64,000 nt of DNA, taken from positions 35,532 to 99,531 of the forward strand of contig REDU01000159.1 in NCBI GenBank assembly GCA_007693335.1. Direction: 5' to 3'. A model generated the notes under the pieces. That model made no database searches, had not been told where the DNA came from, and saw only the letters and a list, made by a program, of their open reading frames with translations. A program made the translations under genes and the position numbers. Numbering within the stretch: position 1 is the first letter of the stretch; every line of letters begins with the position of its first letter. Source of the DNA: Ilumatobacter sp. (GTDB taxonomy: Bacteria; Actinomycetota; Acidimicrobiia; Acidimicrobiales; Ilumatobacteraceae). This document shows positions 8,113 through 15,665 of this stretch, piece by piece.

Positions 8113-8808
8113 TCAGTCGTCCGGGCGCTCGCGGGCCGCCGCTGCGGCGGCCCGCAGCGCGTCCACCGCGTGACCCAACCCCTCGGGGTCACGGTAGAGG
8201 GCGCTCCCGGCCACCAGCACGTTGGCGCCCGCAGCGGTCGCGCCGGCGATGGTCTGCAGACCGATCCCGCCGTCGACCTCGAGGTCGACGGCATCGCCGC
8301 GACCGGATGCTGTCAACATCGAGCGCACCTCTCGGATCTTCGGTTCCATCGTCTCGAGGTATGCCTGCCCGCCGAATCCGGGGTTCACCGTCATCACCAG
8401 CACCAGATCGATCAGATCGAGCACGTGCTCGACGGTGGCGGCCGGAGTGGCCGGGTTGAGTGCCACTGCTGCGGTGGCACCGAGCGAGGCGATGTGTTCG
8501 AGCGTGCGGTGGAGGTGCGGGCACGCCTCGGCGTGCACGATCAGCCGGCTGCACCCGGCCTCGACGTAGCGTTCGGCCATCACGTCGGGGGTGTGCACCA
8601 TCAGGTGGGCCTCGAACGGCAGCGAGGTGTGCGGTCGTGCCGCAGCGATCACATCGGGACCGAAGGTGAGGTTCGGCACGAACTGGCCGTCCATCACGTC
8701 CCACTGGATCAGGTCGACGCCAGCGGCTTCGAGGGCCGCCACCTCCTCACCCAGTCGTGAGAAGTCGGCCGGCAGCACCGACGGGGCGATCTGGATGGGA
8801 CGGACCAC
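8113..8808 (-). CDS. rpe: Ribulose-phosphate 3-epimerase
   Basis: Interconverts ribulose-5-phosphate and xylulose-5-phosphate in the pentose phosphate pathway. The 231-residue TIM-barrel protein shows IAPSVLPADFSRLGEEV, the metal/catalytic segments DVMDGQFVPNLTFG and EAHLMVHTPD, VNPGFGGQ, and DGGI. The start is GTG with TAGGTT 8-9 nt upstream and no ribosome binding site. Just upstream lie two direct copies of a 13-nt sequence and then a 116-nt twin palindrome element. Confidence 0.97.
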   Translation of the reverse strand: MVRPIQIAPSVLPADFSRLGEEVAALEAAGVDLIQWDVMDGQFVPNLTFGPDVIAAARPHTSLPFEAHLMVHTPDVMAERYVEAGCSRLIVHAEACPHLHRTLEHIASLGATAAVALNPATPAATVEHVLDLIDLVLVMTVNPGFGGQAYLETMEPKIREVRSMLTASGRGDAVDLEVDGGIGLQTIAGATAAGANVLVAGSALYRDPEGLGHAVDALRAAAAAARERPDD

Positions 8809-8816
8809 GACCCGGA

Positions 8817-8822
8817 AACCTA
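8817..8822 (-). promoter_or_regulatory. Putative -10 element for rpe
   Basis: On the minus strand TAGGTT begins 14 nt before the GTG start. It is part of GGGTGACTAGGTT, nearly identical to GGGTGACTAGGGT upstream of the SDR gene starting at 40157. Confidence 0.45.
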
Positions 8823-8849
8823 GTCACCCACCACCGGTCACCCACCACC
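8823..8849. repeat. Tandem 13-nt direct repeat upstream of rpe
   Basis: GTCACCCACCACC occurs at 8823-8835 and again at 8837-8849, period 14, immediately upstream of the rpe -10 box. It may be an operator for a factor bound as a tandem dimer, or may include the -35 region. Confidence 0.6.
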
Positions 8850-8850
8850 A

Positions 8851-8966
8851 CGAACTGTCTGTTCGGATCCGGCGAACCTGCGGGTTCGGCGCGGACAGTT
8901 CGAGATGGTGCGCCCGAACTGTCCGCGTCGTGCGCGTGGTCCTGCAGGTTTGGCGCGGACAGTTGG
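8851..8966 (+). repeat. 116-nt twin palindrome element, copy A
   Basis: Two 52-nt units at 8851-8902 and 8915-8966 separated by 12 nt. Each begins CGAACTGTC and ends GACAGTT(C/G)G, forming a 9- to 13-bp terminal inverted repeat around a variable centre. The lower part of the right arm is CGCGGACAGTT in both units. The element ends 7 nt before the stop codon of the minus-strand gene at 8974. Orientation is the same as copy B at 45452. Confidence 0.85.
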
Positions 8967-8973
8967 AGGGGGG

Positions 8974-9174
8974 TCAGGAGGGGTCGGGCCACTCGTTCCA
9001 CTGCTCGTCGGCGTCGTCCCAGTCCTCGTTGCGGCGTTCGACCTTCTCGCGCCAGTGCTCAGCGGCCTCCTTGCTCGGATACGGGCCGAGCACCTCGTCG
9101 CCCGGGCCGCGTTCGTCGGCCCGCACGGCACGCCGCTTGTTCATGTCCCAGTACCACGTGGTGGATGCTGCCAT
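8974..9174 (-). CDS. Small conserved actinobacterial protein (SPOR-like motif)
   Basis: A 66-residue cytoplasmic protein: MAASTTWYWDMNKRRAV, then DERGPGDEVLGPYPSKEAAEHW and a charged helical tail with NEDWDDADEQW. The pattern WY-D...G.LGPYP(S/T)..EA...A is common in short actinobacterial proteins, some annotated as SPOR-like. No enzymatic motif is visible and I assign no function. Confidence 0.8.
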   Translation of the reverse strand: MAASTTWYWDMNKRRAVRADERGPGDEVLGPYPSKEAAEHWREKVERRNEDWDDADEQWNEWPDPS

Positions 9175-9205
9175 GGCCCCAGTGTGCCCGGTCCGGGCCC
9201 GGCGC

Positions 9206-9211
9206 TAGCGT
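9206..9211 (+). promoter_or_regulatory. Putative -10 element, leaderless arrangement
   Basis: TAGCGT begins 13 nt before the GTG at 9219, with no ribosome binding site between. Confidence 0.4.
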
Positions 9212-9218
9212 CGCCGAG

Positions 9219-10454
9219 GTGAGCGACGAGGACGACGTGGACGGCGAGACCGTCGAGCTCGCTCCCGACCGTCACGTGGCGGGTGGTGATGCGCTGGCGC
9301 GCGACGAGCAGGGGCGCGTCGTGTTCGTGCGCGGGGCTCTGCCCGGAGAGACGGTGACCGTCGAGATCACCGAGACCAAGAAGGACTTCGCCCGGGGCCA
9401 CGTGGTCGACGTGCTCGACTCGTCGGTGCACCGGGTCGAACCACCCTGCCCCCAGCGGCGTCGGGGCTGTGGCGGATGTGACTGGCAACACATCGACCCA
9501 TCGGCGCAGCTCGATGCGAAGGTGGCGATCGTGACCGATGCGCTCCGTCGCACCGCCCACCTCGACGGTCCGGTGGTGAGCGCCGCCGGCTCCGTTCCGG
9601 CGACCGGCTACCGAACCACCGTCCGGGTGGTCGGGACCCACCAGGGGACCGCAGGTTTCCGACACGAGCGATCGCACGAGACGGTTGATGCTGCGGGCTG
9701 TCTCGTCGCTCACGAACGACTCGTCGAGCTGCTGGGGTCGATGAGGGTCAGTCCCGGGCTGGAGGTGACTCTGCGGTGCTCGACCACGACCACGGAACGG
9801 CTCGCCCTGTGGGACCCGCGCGCGGGAGAGGTCACCGGTCTCCCCGACGACGTGGCCGTCGGTGCCGATGCGGTGGTGCACCAGGGGATCGGCGGCGTCG
9901 ATCTCCGCGTGTCGGCGATGTCGTTCTTCCAGAGCGGTCCCGACGCCGCCCGGTTGCTGGTCGATTCGGTGTCTCGGGCGGCTCCGGAGATGGCGTCCGC
10001 CCGGCGTGTGGTCGACCTGTACGCAGGCGTCGGATTGTTCGCTGCGGCGGCGGTGCCGGCGGGAATTCCCGTCACCCTGGTCGAGTCGGCCCTGTCGGCG
10101 GTGGCCGACGCGCGGGTGAACGTGCCCCGGGGTGAGATCGTGACGTCGGAGGTCGGTCGGTGGCGGCCGCCTGCTCGCCGCCGCCGATCAGGAGGGCCGA
10201 CCGCCGACGTGGTGATCGCGGATCCGCCGCGGAGCGGCTTGGGTGGCCCGGGCGTTGCGGCGGTCGCCTCGACCGGCGCCGCTACCGTGGTGCTGGTGAG
10301 CTGCGACCCCGCTGCTGCCGCGCGTGACGCGAGCCTCCTCGGGCGCCGGGGTTACCGCCATGTGGGCACGGAGGTGCTCGATCTGTTCCCTCACACCCAT
10401 CACGTCGAGACTGTGACGCGTTTCACACTCGACCCGGCGGGGGTCGTGGCATGA
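9219..10454 (+). CDS. TRAM-domain 23S rRNA/tRNA uracil-C5 methyltransferase (RumA/RlmD/TrmA family)
   Basis: A 411-residue SAM-dependent RNA m5U methyltransferase. An N-terminal TRAM beta-barrel (about 8-65, with GGDALARDEQGRVVFVRGALPGE) is followed by Fe-S-type cysteines C-x6-C-x2-C (CPQRRRGCGGC), the conserved FFQSGPDAARLLV, the SAM motif VVDLYAGVGLFA, ADPPRSG and the nucleophile loop VSCDPAAAARD (Cys near 361). Whether it modifies 23S rRNA or tRNA cannot be told. GTG 9219 gives a compact N-terminus. The stop overlaps the sigma factor ATG by 4 bp, so the two are translationally coupled. Confidence 0.92.
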   Translation: MSDEDDVDGETVELAPDRHVAGGDALARDEQGRVVFVRGALPGETVTVEITETKKDFARGHVVDVLDSSVHRVEPPCPQRRRGCGGCDWQHIDPSAQLDAKVAIVTDALRRTAHLDGPVVSAAGSVPATGYRTTVRVVGTHQGTAGFRHERSHETVDAAGCLVAHERLVELLGSMRVSPGLEVTLRCSTTTTERLALWDPRAGEVTGLPDDVAVGADAVVHQGIGGVDLRVSAMSFFQSGPDAARLLVDSVSRAAPEMASARRVVDLYAGVGLFAAAAVPAGIPVTLVESALSAVADARVNVPRGEIVTSEVGRWRPPARRRRSGGPTADVVIADPPRSGLGGPGVAAVASTGAATVVLVSCDPAAAARDASLLGRRGYRHVGTEVLDLFPHTHHVETVTRFTLDPAGVVA

Positions 10455-11074
10455 CCGATCATCCGGATGGTGAGCAGGACCGTAGAGACGTCGTGCGACG
10501 TGACCTGTCCGATGCCTCAGACGCGGCGCTCGTGGTGGCCATCGGGAGGTACCGCCAGGACGCGCTCGCCGAGGCCTACCGTCGCCACGCGGGCGCGGTG
10601 TTCGGATTGGCCAAGCGGCTGCTGCGTGACCAGGCCCGGGCCGAGGAGATCGTCCAGGAGGTGTTCTTGCGGCTGTGGAACGATCCGAACCGTTTCGACC
10701 CCGACCGCGGCACGCTCCGTAGTTTCCTGCTCGCCCACTGCCACGGTCGATCCGTCGATCTCATCCGCTCCGAGAGTGCTCGCCGTTCGCGGGAGGAACG
10801 TGACGCCAAGGCCACCGCCGAGGTCGGCTACGACGTCGGTCACGAGGTGTGGGACCTGACCGTGGCGGGCCACGTGCGCGACGCCCTGGGCGTGCTGCCC
10901 GACGGTGAGCGCAAGGCCATCGAGCTCGCGTACTTCGGCGGGCGTACGTACCGCGAAGTGGCCGACACACTCGGCGAGGCCGAGGGCACCGTGAAGAGTC
11001 GGATCAGAGCAGGTCTGAAGCGACTCCGCTCCGAACTGGTCGACGTGGGGATCACCACCGGAGGAGCGACGTGA
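10451..11074 (+). CDS. ECF RNA polymerase sigma factor (SigK-like)
   Basis: A 207-residue group IV sigma factor. Region 2 is seen as YRRHAGAVFGLAKRLLRDQARAEEIVQEVFLRLW and LRSFLLAHCHGRSVDLIRSE, region 4 as LPDGERKAIELAYFGGRTYREVADTLGEAEGTVKSRIR. There is no extended N- or C-terminal domain. The overlapping downstream anti-sigma gene (GTGA junction) gives the standard ECF-RskA module. Its linkage to an RNA methyltransferase through an ATGA overlap is unusual. Target promoters are not identifiable here. Confidence 0.93.
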   Translation: MTDHPDGEQDRRDVVRRDLSDASDAALVVAIGRYRQDALAEAYRRHAGAVFGLAKRLLRDQARAEEIVQEVFLRLWNDPNRFDPDRGTLRSFLLAHCHGRSVDLIRSESARRSREERDAKATAEVGYDVGHEVWDLTVAGHVRDALGVLPDGERKAIELAYFGGRTYREVADTLGEAEGTVKSRIRAGLKRLRSELVDVGITTGGAT

Positions 11075-11817
11075 GCGACCTGAGCGACCGGTACGACAGC
11101 ACCGAGATGGATGAACTGCTCGGCGCCTACGCGCTCGACGCCGTCGATCCCGACGAGCGTCGTCGCGTCGATGACTACCTGGCCGGCAACCCCCGGGCGA
11201 TGGCCGAGGTGCAGCAGCACCGCGAGGTCGCCACGATGCTCGCCTACACCGGGATGGACGCCCCCGAGGGACTGTGGGACCGGATCGTGTCGACCATCGA
11301 GGAACCGGCACCCGCCCCCGGACCCGAGCTCGCCAAGGTGCTGCCGATCGACTCGCCCCGCCGGTCGACGCGGATGGCGTCGTTCGGCAAGTGGGTGGCC
11401 GCCACCGCTGCGGCGGCGCTGTTGGCCGTGGTCGCGATCTCGGTGATCGACCGCAACGACGGCAGTTCCGATCCGCTGCAGCTGGCAGTCGAAGCCGCCC
11501 GCGCCGATCGCGACACGCGCATCGCCGTGCTGACGGCCGAAGGGTCGACCCTCGAGATCGAAGCCGTGATCGACGAGAACGGTCGAGGCTTCCTCGTGGC
11601 CGACGCCCTGCCGCAGCTCTCGCGCGACCAGACCTACCAGCTCTGGGGCGTCGTGGGCGACGACGTCATCTCGATCGGGATCCTCGGTCCGAATCCCGAG
11701 CTCGAGCCGTTCACCGCCCGGGTCGATCTGGCGGCGTTGGCCATCACGATCGAGCCAGCCGGCGGCGTGGTGAGCAACGGCAACCCCGACGGCGCCTACG
11801 TCGGCACGTTGACCTGA
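11071..11817 (+). CDS. Anti-sigma factor, RskA family
   Basis: A 248-residue single-pass membrane protein expected to sequester the upstream ECF sigma. The N-terminal anti-sigma domain starts MSDLSDRYDSTEMDELLGAYALDAVDPDERRRV. One transmembrane helix lies near residues 110-127 (VAATAAAALLAVVAISVI), followed by an extracellular RskA domain with the signature DGRGFLVADALPQLSRDQTYQLWGVVGDD in closely related form. The cytoplasmic domain contains no Cys, so it lacks the HxxxCxxC zinc site and is of the zinc-free type. Confidence 0.9.
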   Translation: MSDLSDRYDSTEMDELLGAYALDAVDPDERRRVDDYLAGNPRAMAEVQQHREVATMLAYTGMDAPEGLWDRIVSTIEEPAPAPGPELAKVLPIDSPRRSTRMASFGKWVAATAAAALLAVVAISVIDRNDGSSDPLQLAVEAARADRDTRIAVLTAEGSTLEIEAVIDENGRGFLVADALPQLSRDQTYQLWGVVGDDVISIGILGPNPELEPFTARVDLAALAITIEPAGGVVSNGNPDGAYVGTLT

Positions 11818-11870
11818 CACGACCGTTCGCCGTTCCGGTCGCCCCGTCGGAACCCGACCGGCCCCGGTGG

Positions 11871-11876
11871 CACACT
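11871..11876 (+). promoter_or_regulatory. Weak putative -10 element for psuG
   Basis: CACACT occupies -12 to -7 relative to the psuG ATG; only the A and final T of TAnnnT are conserved. Confidence 0.25.
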
Positions 11877-11882
11877 GGCGCG

Positions 11883-12782
11883 ATGTTGAACCCTGTCGTG
11901 TCGACCGAGGTGTCCGCAGCACTCGCGGCCGGCCAGCCGGTGGTGGCGCTCGAGTCGACCATCTTCTCGAATCTCGGCCTGCCGGACCCTGCGAACGCCG
12001 AGGCGCTCGAGCGGTGCGGCCACGCCATCCGGCGCCGGGGTGTCGTGCCGGCGGTCACGGCCGTGCTCGACGGGGTGGCACGCGTCGGCCTCGAGCCCGG
12101 TGAGGAGCAGCGGATCCTCGGACCGGCCCGCAAGGTCGCCGAACGCGACATGGCGGTGGCAATGGCTCAGAACTGGGACTTCGGTGCCACGACCGTGTCG
12201 GCGTCGGTCGCGCTCGCCGCCTCCGCCGGCGTGGAGGTGTTCGCCACGGGTGGCATCGGTGGGGTCCACCGCGGTGCGGAGCTGACGGGTGACATCAGTG
12301 CCGATCTCGACGCGCTCGCGCATCATCCGGTGGTGACGGTGTGCGCCGGCGCGAAGGCGTTCCTCGATCTCGCCCGCACGCTCGAGTACCTGGAGACGGT
12401 TGGCGTGCCGGTGCTCGGATGGCGCCACGACCACCTCCCGGCCTTCTACACGCGATCGTCGGGTCTGGCGGTGCCCCATCGCGTCGAGACCGCCGACGAG
12501 GTGGCGGCGGTGCTCCGGGGCCGCTCTCGGGCGCACACCGGTGTGCTGTTGACCGTGCCGATCCCGGCGGCGGACGAGCTCGACGTGGCCGAGCTCGATG
12601 CCGTGCTGACCAGAGCGCTCGAAGACGGCGATCGCGAGGGGATCGTCGGCGCCGCGGTCACACCGTTCGTGTTGGGTCGGATCGCGGCTGCCACCGAGGG
12701 TCGGAGTATTCCCGCGAACCTCGCGTTGGCCGAGCACAACGCCGAGGTTGCGTCCGAGGTGGCCATCGCCCTGTCGCGTTGA
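11883..12782 (+). CDS. psuG: Pseudouridine-5'-phosphate glycosidase
   Basis: Cleaves pseudouridine 5'-phosphate reversibly to uracil and ribose-5-phosphate in nucleoside salvage. The 299-residue protein has PVVALESTIFSNLGLP, the ATTVSASVALAASAGVEVFATGGIGGVHRGAE core with the catalytic region, VCAGAKAFLDLARTLEYLETVGVPVLGW and AFYTRSSGLAVPHRV, all diagnostic. The long frame upstream is a shadow of the anti-sigma gene; ATG 11883 gives the normal length. No pseudouridine kinase (PsuK) gene is adjacent, so phosphorylation would depend on a gene elsewhere. Confidence 0.95.
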   Translation: MLNPVVSTEVSAALAAGQPVVALESTIFSNLGLPDPANAEALERCGHAIRRRGVVPAVTAVLDGVARVGLEPGEEQRILGPARKVAERDMAVAMAQNWDFGATTVSASVALAASAGVEVFATGGIGGVHRGAELTGDISADLDALAHHPVVTVCAGAKAFLDLARTLEYLETVGVPVLGWRHDHLPAFYTRSSGLAVPHRVETADEVAAVLRGRSRAHTGVLLTVPIPAADELDVAELDAVLTRALEDGDREGIVGAAVTPFVLGRIAAATEGRSIPANLALAEHNAEVASEVAIALSR

Positions 12783-12801
12783 CGGTGCGCCGGGGTCGGT
12801 C

Positions 12802-13386
12802 TCAGAGCCCGGCGGCTCGGGTCTCGATCCGCTCGAGGAACGCCGCACGCTTCGCGGCGTCGTCACGGTCCACGCCGTAGAACGCCCACCACCGGGTGCG
12901 ACACCGCGGATGGCACATGAGGCGGAGGCTCCGGGTGACGGTGCGCTTTCCGGCCTCACCTTCGATCGAGTTGATCGACTTCGACGAGCCGTGCGTGGTG
13001 ACGACCACGATCCGCTTCACGTTCCGCAACAGTGGGCGGATGCGGTTCGAACCGGGCGGCAGATCCCACGCGACCCCTCGCACCCAGACGCGATCGAACC
13101 ACCCCTTCATCAGCGCGGGCTGGGCGCTCCACCAGGTCGGGTAGACCAGTACCAGCGTGTGGCACCACCTGAGGGCCTCGACGTGCGCTGCCAGCTCTGG
13201 TGCCGCCCCGGGCTCGAGGTGGCGGCGGTGCTCGTCGGCGTCGAACACCGGGTCGAACCCCTCGGCATGGAGGTCGATCGTGCGGACCTGGTGACCGGTG
13301 CGCCCCAGACCAGCGAGCACGCTCCGACATGCCGCGCTGACGAACGACTCGGGGTCGGGGTGGGCGTGCACCACGAGCACGTTCAC
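12802..13386 (-). CDS. NAD(P)H-dependent flavodoxin-fold oxidoreductase (KefF/MdaB type), copy 2
   Basis: A 194-residue flavodoxin-like quinone reductase. It begins MNVLVVHAHPDPESFVSAAC, the FMN-phosphate binding strand-loop, and has VLVYPTWWSAQPALMKGWFDRVWVRGVAW, the hallmark of the family. It is the last gene of a three-gene minus-strand set with a TauE-like transporter and a paralogous reductase, joined by GTGA overlaps. The N-terminus was set at the GTG that overlaps the upstream stop. Substrate unknown; a quinone or electrophile is likely by family. Confidence 0.9.
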   Translation of the reverse strand: MNVLVVHAHPDPESFVSAACRSVLAGLGRTGHQVRTIDLHAEGFDPVFDADEHRRHLEPGAAPELAAHVEALRWCHTLVLVYPTWWSAQPALMKGWFDRVWVRGVAWDLPPGSNRIRPLLRNVKRIVVVTTHGSSKSINSIEGEAGKRTVTRSLRLMCHPRCRTRWWAFYGVDRDDAAKRAAFLERIETRAAGL

Positions 13387-14069
13387 GATAGACCCGCACG
13401 TGGGCGTCGTGAACGTCGTGGTCGACGTGGGCGTCCGAGGGGCCGGTGGTCGAGGTGGCGCATCCGCCATTCGACCGTGTGGAGGAAGTCGGCACGGTCT
13501 GCAGCGCTGGCCGTGTCGATCGAGTACAGACCGAGCCATGTGCGGCGGGTGCGCAGACTGCAACTCATCCAGAGCGCACGGTGGATGATGCGGCGACCGT
13601 TGTCGTTGATCGCCTTCACGTACGACTTCGGGGACCCGTAGGTGCTGATGCCCACGATGTGGCGCATCCGGGGGAGGCCCGGTCTGACCTTCCCGGTGCG
13701 CTCGTCGAACCGGAACGCCACCCCCACCACCAGGATGCGCTCGAGCCACCCCTTCAGGATCGCGGGCAGACCACTCCACCACGTCGGGTACACGAACACC
13801 ACGGTGTCGCACCATCGCACCAGCTCGGCGTGCGCTCGGGATGTGTCGTCGAGCAGACAGTCACCCGTGTCGTACCCCCGCCGCTCCTCGAGTGTCATCG
13901 CCGGCCGGAACGACTCCGCGTAGAGATCGATGGTCTCCACGGTGTGACCGGCCGCGAGCAGCCCGGTGGTGGCCGCACCGGCCACCGCGTGGGCGTAGCC
14001 GTCTGACCTCGGGTGCGCCACAACGAGCAGGACCCGGAGCGGCCCGCTCGGTCGAGCCGACAGGATCAC
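13383..14069 (-). CDS. NAD(P)H-dependent flavodoxin-fold oxidoreductase (KefF/MdaB type), copy 1
   Basis: A 228-residue paralogue of the next gene. It contains VLLVVAHPRSDGYAHAVAGAA, VDLYAESF-like and FVYPTWWSGLPAILKGWLERILVVGVAFRF, the same flavin-binding elements, then HIVGISTYGSPKSYVKA. The C-terminus is extended by an Arg/Pro-rich tail of about 25 residues that the paralogue lacks. Start GTG overlaps the TauE-like stop. Tandem duplication followed by divergence is the simplest explanation for the pair; possible hetero-oligomer formation is inference. Confidence 0.9.
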   Translation of the reverse strand: MILSARPSGPLRVLLVVAHPRSDGYAHAVAGAATTGLLAAGHTVETIDLYAESFRPAMTLEERRGYDTGDCLLDDTSRAHAELVRWCDTVVFVYPTWWSGLPAILKGWLERILVVGVAFRFDERTGKVRPGLPRMRHIVGISTYGSPKSYVKAINDNGRRIIHRALWMSCSLRTRRTWLGLYSIDTASAADRADFLHTVEWRMRHLDHRPLGRPRRPRRSRRPRAGLS

Positions 14070-14839
14070 GCCGTGACCTCGTCGCTGTAGGGCGCCCGTG
14101 CGCTGCGGAGCGTCGTGAGCTGACGGATCGCGACCACCACGAGCAGGACGGCGAACAGGGCGTTCGAGACCGGATCGCTCATGCGATCAGCGATGAGGCT
14201 GCCGGCCACGGCCGACACCACTCCGGTGAGTCCGATCACGGCAGCCACCCGTACGTCGGCGTTCTGCACGGCCCGGTTGCGGAGCGTGCCCATGATCGAC
14301 GTGGGGATGATGACCGCCATCGAGGTGCCCTTCGCGATCACCGACGGCATCCCGAACAGCACCACCATGGCCGGCACCATGATGATGCCGCCGCCCACGC
14401 CCAGGAGCCCGGCGAGCGTGCCCGACAGGAGGCCGACGGCGAAGAGGCCCACGGCGCCGAGCACGGTGAGTGCCTCGCGGGCGGTGCCCTCGGTCGGGAT
14501 GAACAGCCTCACCGCGGTCGCCAACATGATGATGACGAACCCGATCGTGAGGGTCCGCTTGGAGATGATCTGCAGCAACTTCGTGCCGACCACGGCGCCC
14601 ACGATGGCACCGAGTGCGATCCACATCGCGACCGGCCAGTCGACGTTGCCGACCGACCAGTAGGTGAGGAGGCTGGCGCCGGCGATCGGCAGGATCGCGG
14701 CCAGCGAGGTGCCGTGCGCCAGTCGCTGGTCGAATCCGAGCACGATCGTGAGGGCCGGCACGATGAGGATGCCTCCGCCCACCCCGAACATGCCGCCCAG
14801 GAGCCCTGCGGCCAGGCCGACCGCGGCGACGCGGACCAT
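14066..14839 (-). CDS. TauE/SafE family sulfite exporter-like permease
   Basis: A 257-residue polytopic membrane protein of the TauE/SafE (DUF81) family, which exports sulfite, sulfoacetate or related anions in characterised members. Two internally similar halves are visible: GLLGGMFGVGGGILIVPALTIVLG near the start and GTLAGLLGVGGGIIMVPAMVVLFG in the middle, each followed by AHGTSLAAI and AKGTSMAVI. About eight hydrophobic segments are present. The start ATG at 14839 gives the normal N-terminus, and the longer frame upstream is not hydrophobic. It heads an operon with two flavodoxin-fold reductases. Confidence 0.9.
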   Translation of the reverse strand: MVRVAAVGLAAGLLGGMFGVGGGILIVPALTIVLGFDQRLAHGTSLAAILPIAGASLLTYWSVGNVDWPVAMWIALGAIVGAVVGTKLLQIISKRTLTIGFVIIMLATAVRLFIPTEGTAREALTVLGAVGLFAVGLLSGTLAGLLGVGGGIIMVPAMVVLFGMPSVIAKGTSMAVIIPTSIMGTLRNRAVQNADVRVAAVIGLTGVVSAVAGSLIADRMSDPVSNALFAVLLVVVAIRQLTTLRSARAPYSDEVTA

Positions 14840-14932
14840 GGAGCGCTGCGAGTGGACACCGGACACGGATCCCGACGGTACCCGAGCGATCTGCGCCGTG
14901 CCTCGGCCGATCGGATCCCGGTCTGCTACGGA

Positions 14933-15661
14933 ATGGGGGTGGACCTGTTCGCCGACGACCCGATCCTGCCCGCCGAGCCCGACGAACTCGAGGTGCTCCA
15001 CGACCGCGAGTACCGGGTCCGTGCGTACCGGAAGGCCGACGATCTGCTCATGATCCGAGCCGCGGTGCGTGACCAGAAGCCTCCGGGGCTGTATCTCGAG
15101 ATCGATCCCGATCCGCTCACGGTCCACCACATGCAGATCGAGGTGGACGTCGCGTTCCCGTCACTGGAGATCGTGCGCGCCGAGGTGGTGTTCGAGTCGC
15201 ATCCTCATGAGCAGTGCACCGTCATCACGACCCACTACGGCGAGCTCGTCGGTCTGTCGATCGCTCGGGGGTTCACGCACAAGGTGAGGGAACTGTTCGG
15301 TGGGCCGAGGGGGTGCACCCATACGACCGCGCTCCTGCAGGCGATGGCGCCGGTGGCGGTGCAGTGCTTCTGGTCGATGCAGGCGTCGACCGCACGGCGC
15401 GCCGCCGACCAGTCGAGCGACGTGTCGGCGGGGGCGTCGGGCGGAGCCGACTCACGCTCGGAGGCACGCAGGCCCGGTCGGGAGATGTGGGCGATGAACC
15501 TCAACACCTGTCACGTGTGGGCCGAGGACGGCGAGGTGGTGAGGGCCCTGGAGGCGGGCGAGCCGATGTCGGTGCCGATGTCGGTGCCGGTGTTCCTCCG
15601 GAAGCGACTCGATGAGTTGGGTCTCGACGCCGCGGCCTGGACCCCGTGGAAGAGGGACTGA
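14933..15661 (+). CDS. DUF2889 family protein
   Basis: A 242-residue cytoplasmic protein of unknown function. The central region VHHMQIEVDVAFPSLEIVRAEVVFE, ..H..C...Y..L.GLSI.RGFTHKVRELFGGPRGCTHTTALLQAMAP is the DUF2889 signature. C-terminally MNLNTCHVWAEDGE is also family-like. A low-complexity MSVPMSVP repeat occurs near residue 215. It lies divergent from the TauE-like operon and 4 nt upstream of a quinone oxidoreductase, so probably they are cotranscribed. Confidence 0.85.
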   Translation: MGVDLFADDPILPAEPDELEVLHDREYRVRAYRKADDLLMIRAAVRDQKPPGLYLEIDPDPLTVHHMQIEVDVAFPSLEIVRAEVVFESHPHEQCTVITTHYGELVGLSIARGFTHKVRELFGGPRGCTHTTALLQAMAPVAVQCFWSMQASTARRAADQSSDVSAGASGGADSRSEARRPGREMWAMNLNTCHVWAEDGEVVRALEAGEPMSVPMSVPVFLRKRLDELGLDAAAWTPWKRD

Positions 15662-15665
15662 ACCG

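Noticed and set aside
8851..8966. CRISPR array
   Set aside because: The twin units have two copies only, with palindromic repeats of 52 nt and a constant 12-nt spacer that is similar between loci; no cas genes are present.
8851..8966. Insertion sequence with terminal inverted repeats
   Set aside because: The element is 116 nt with no transposase and no clear target duplication; a non-autonomous MITE remains possible but is not shown.
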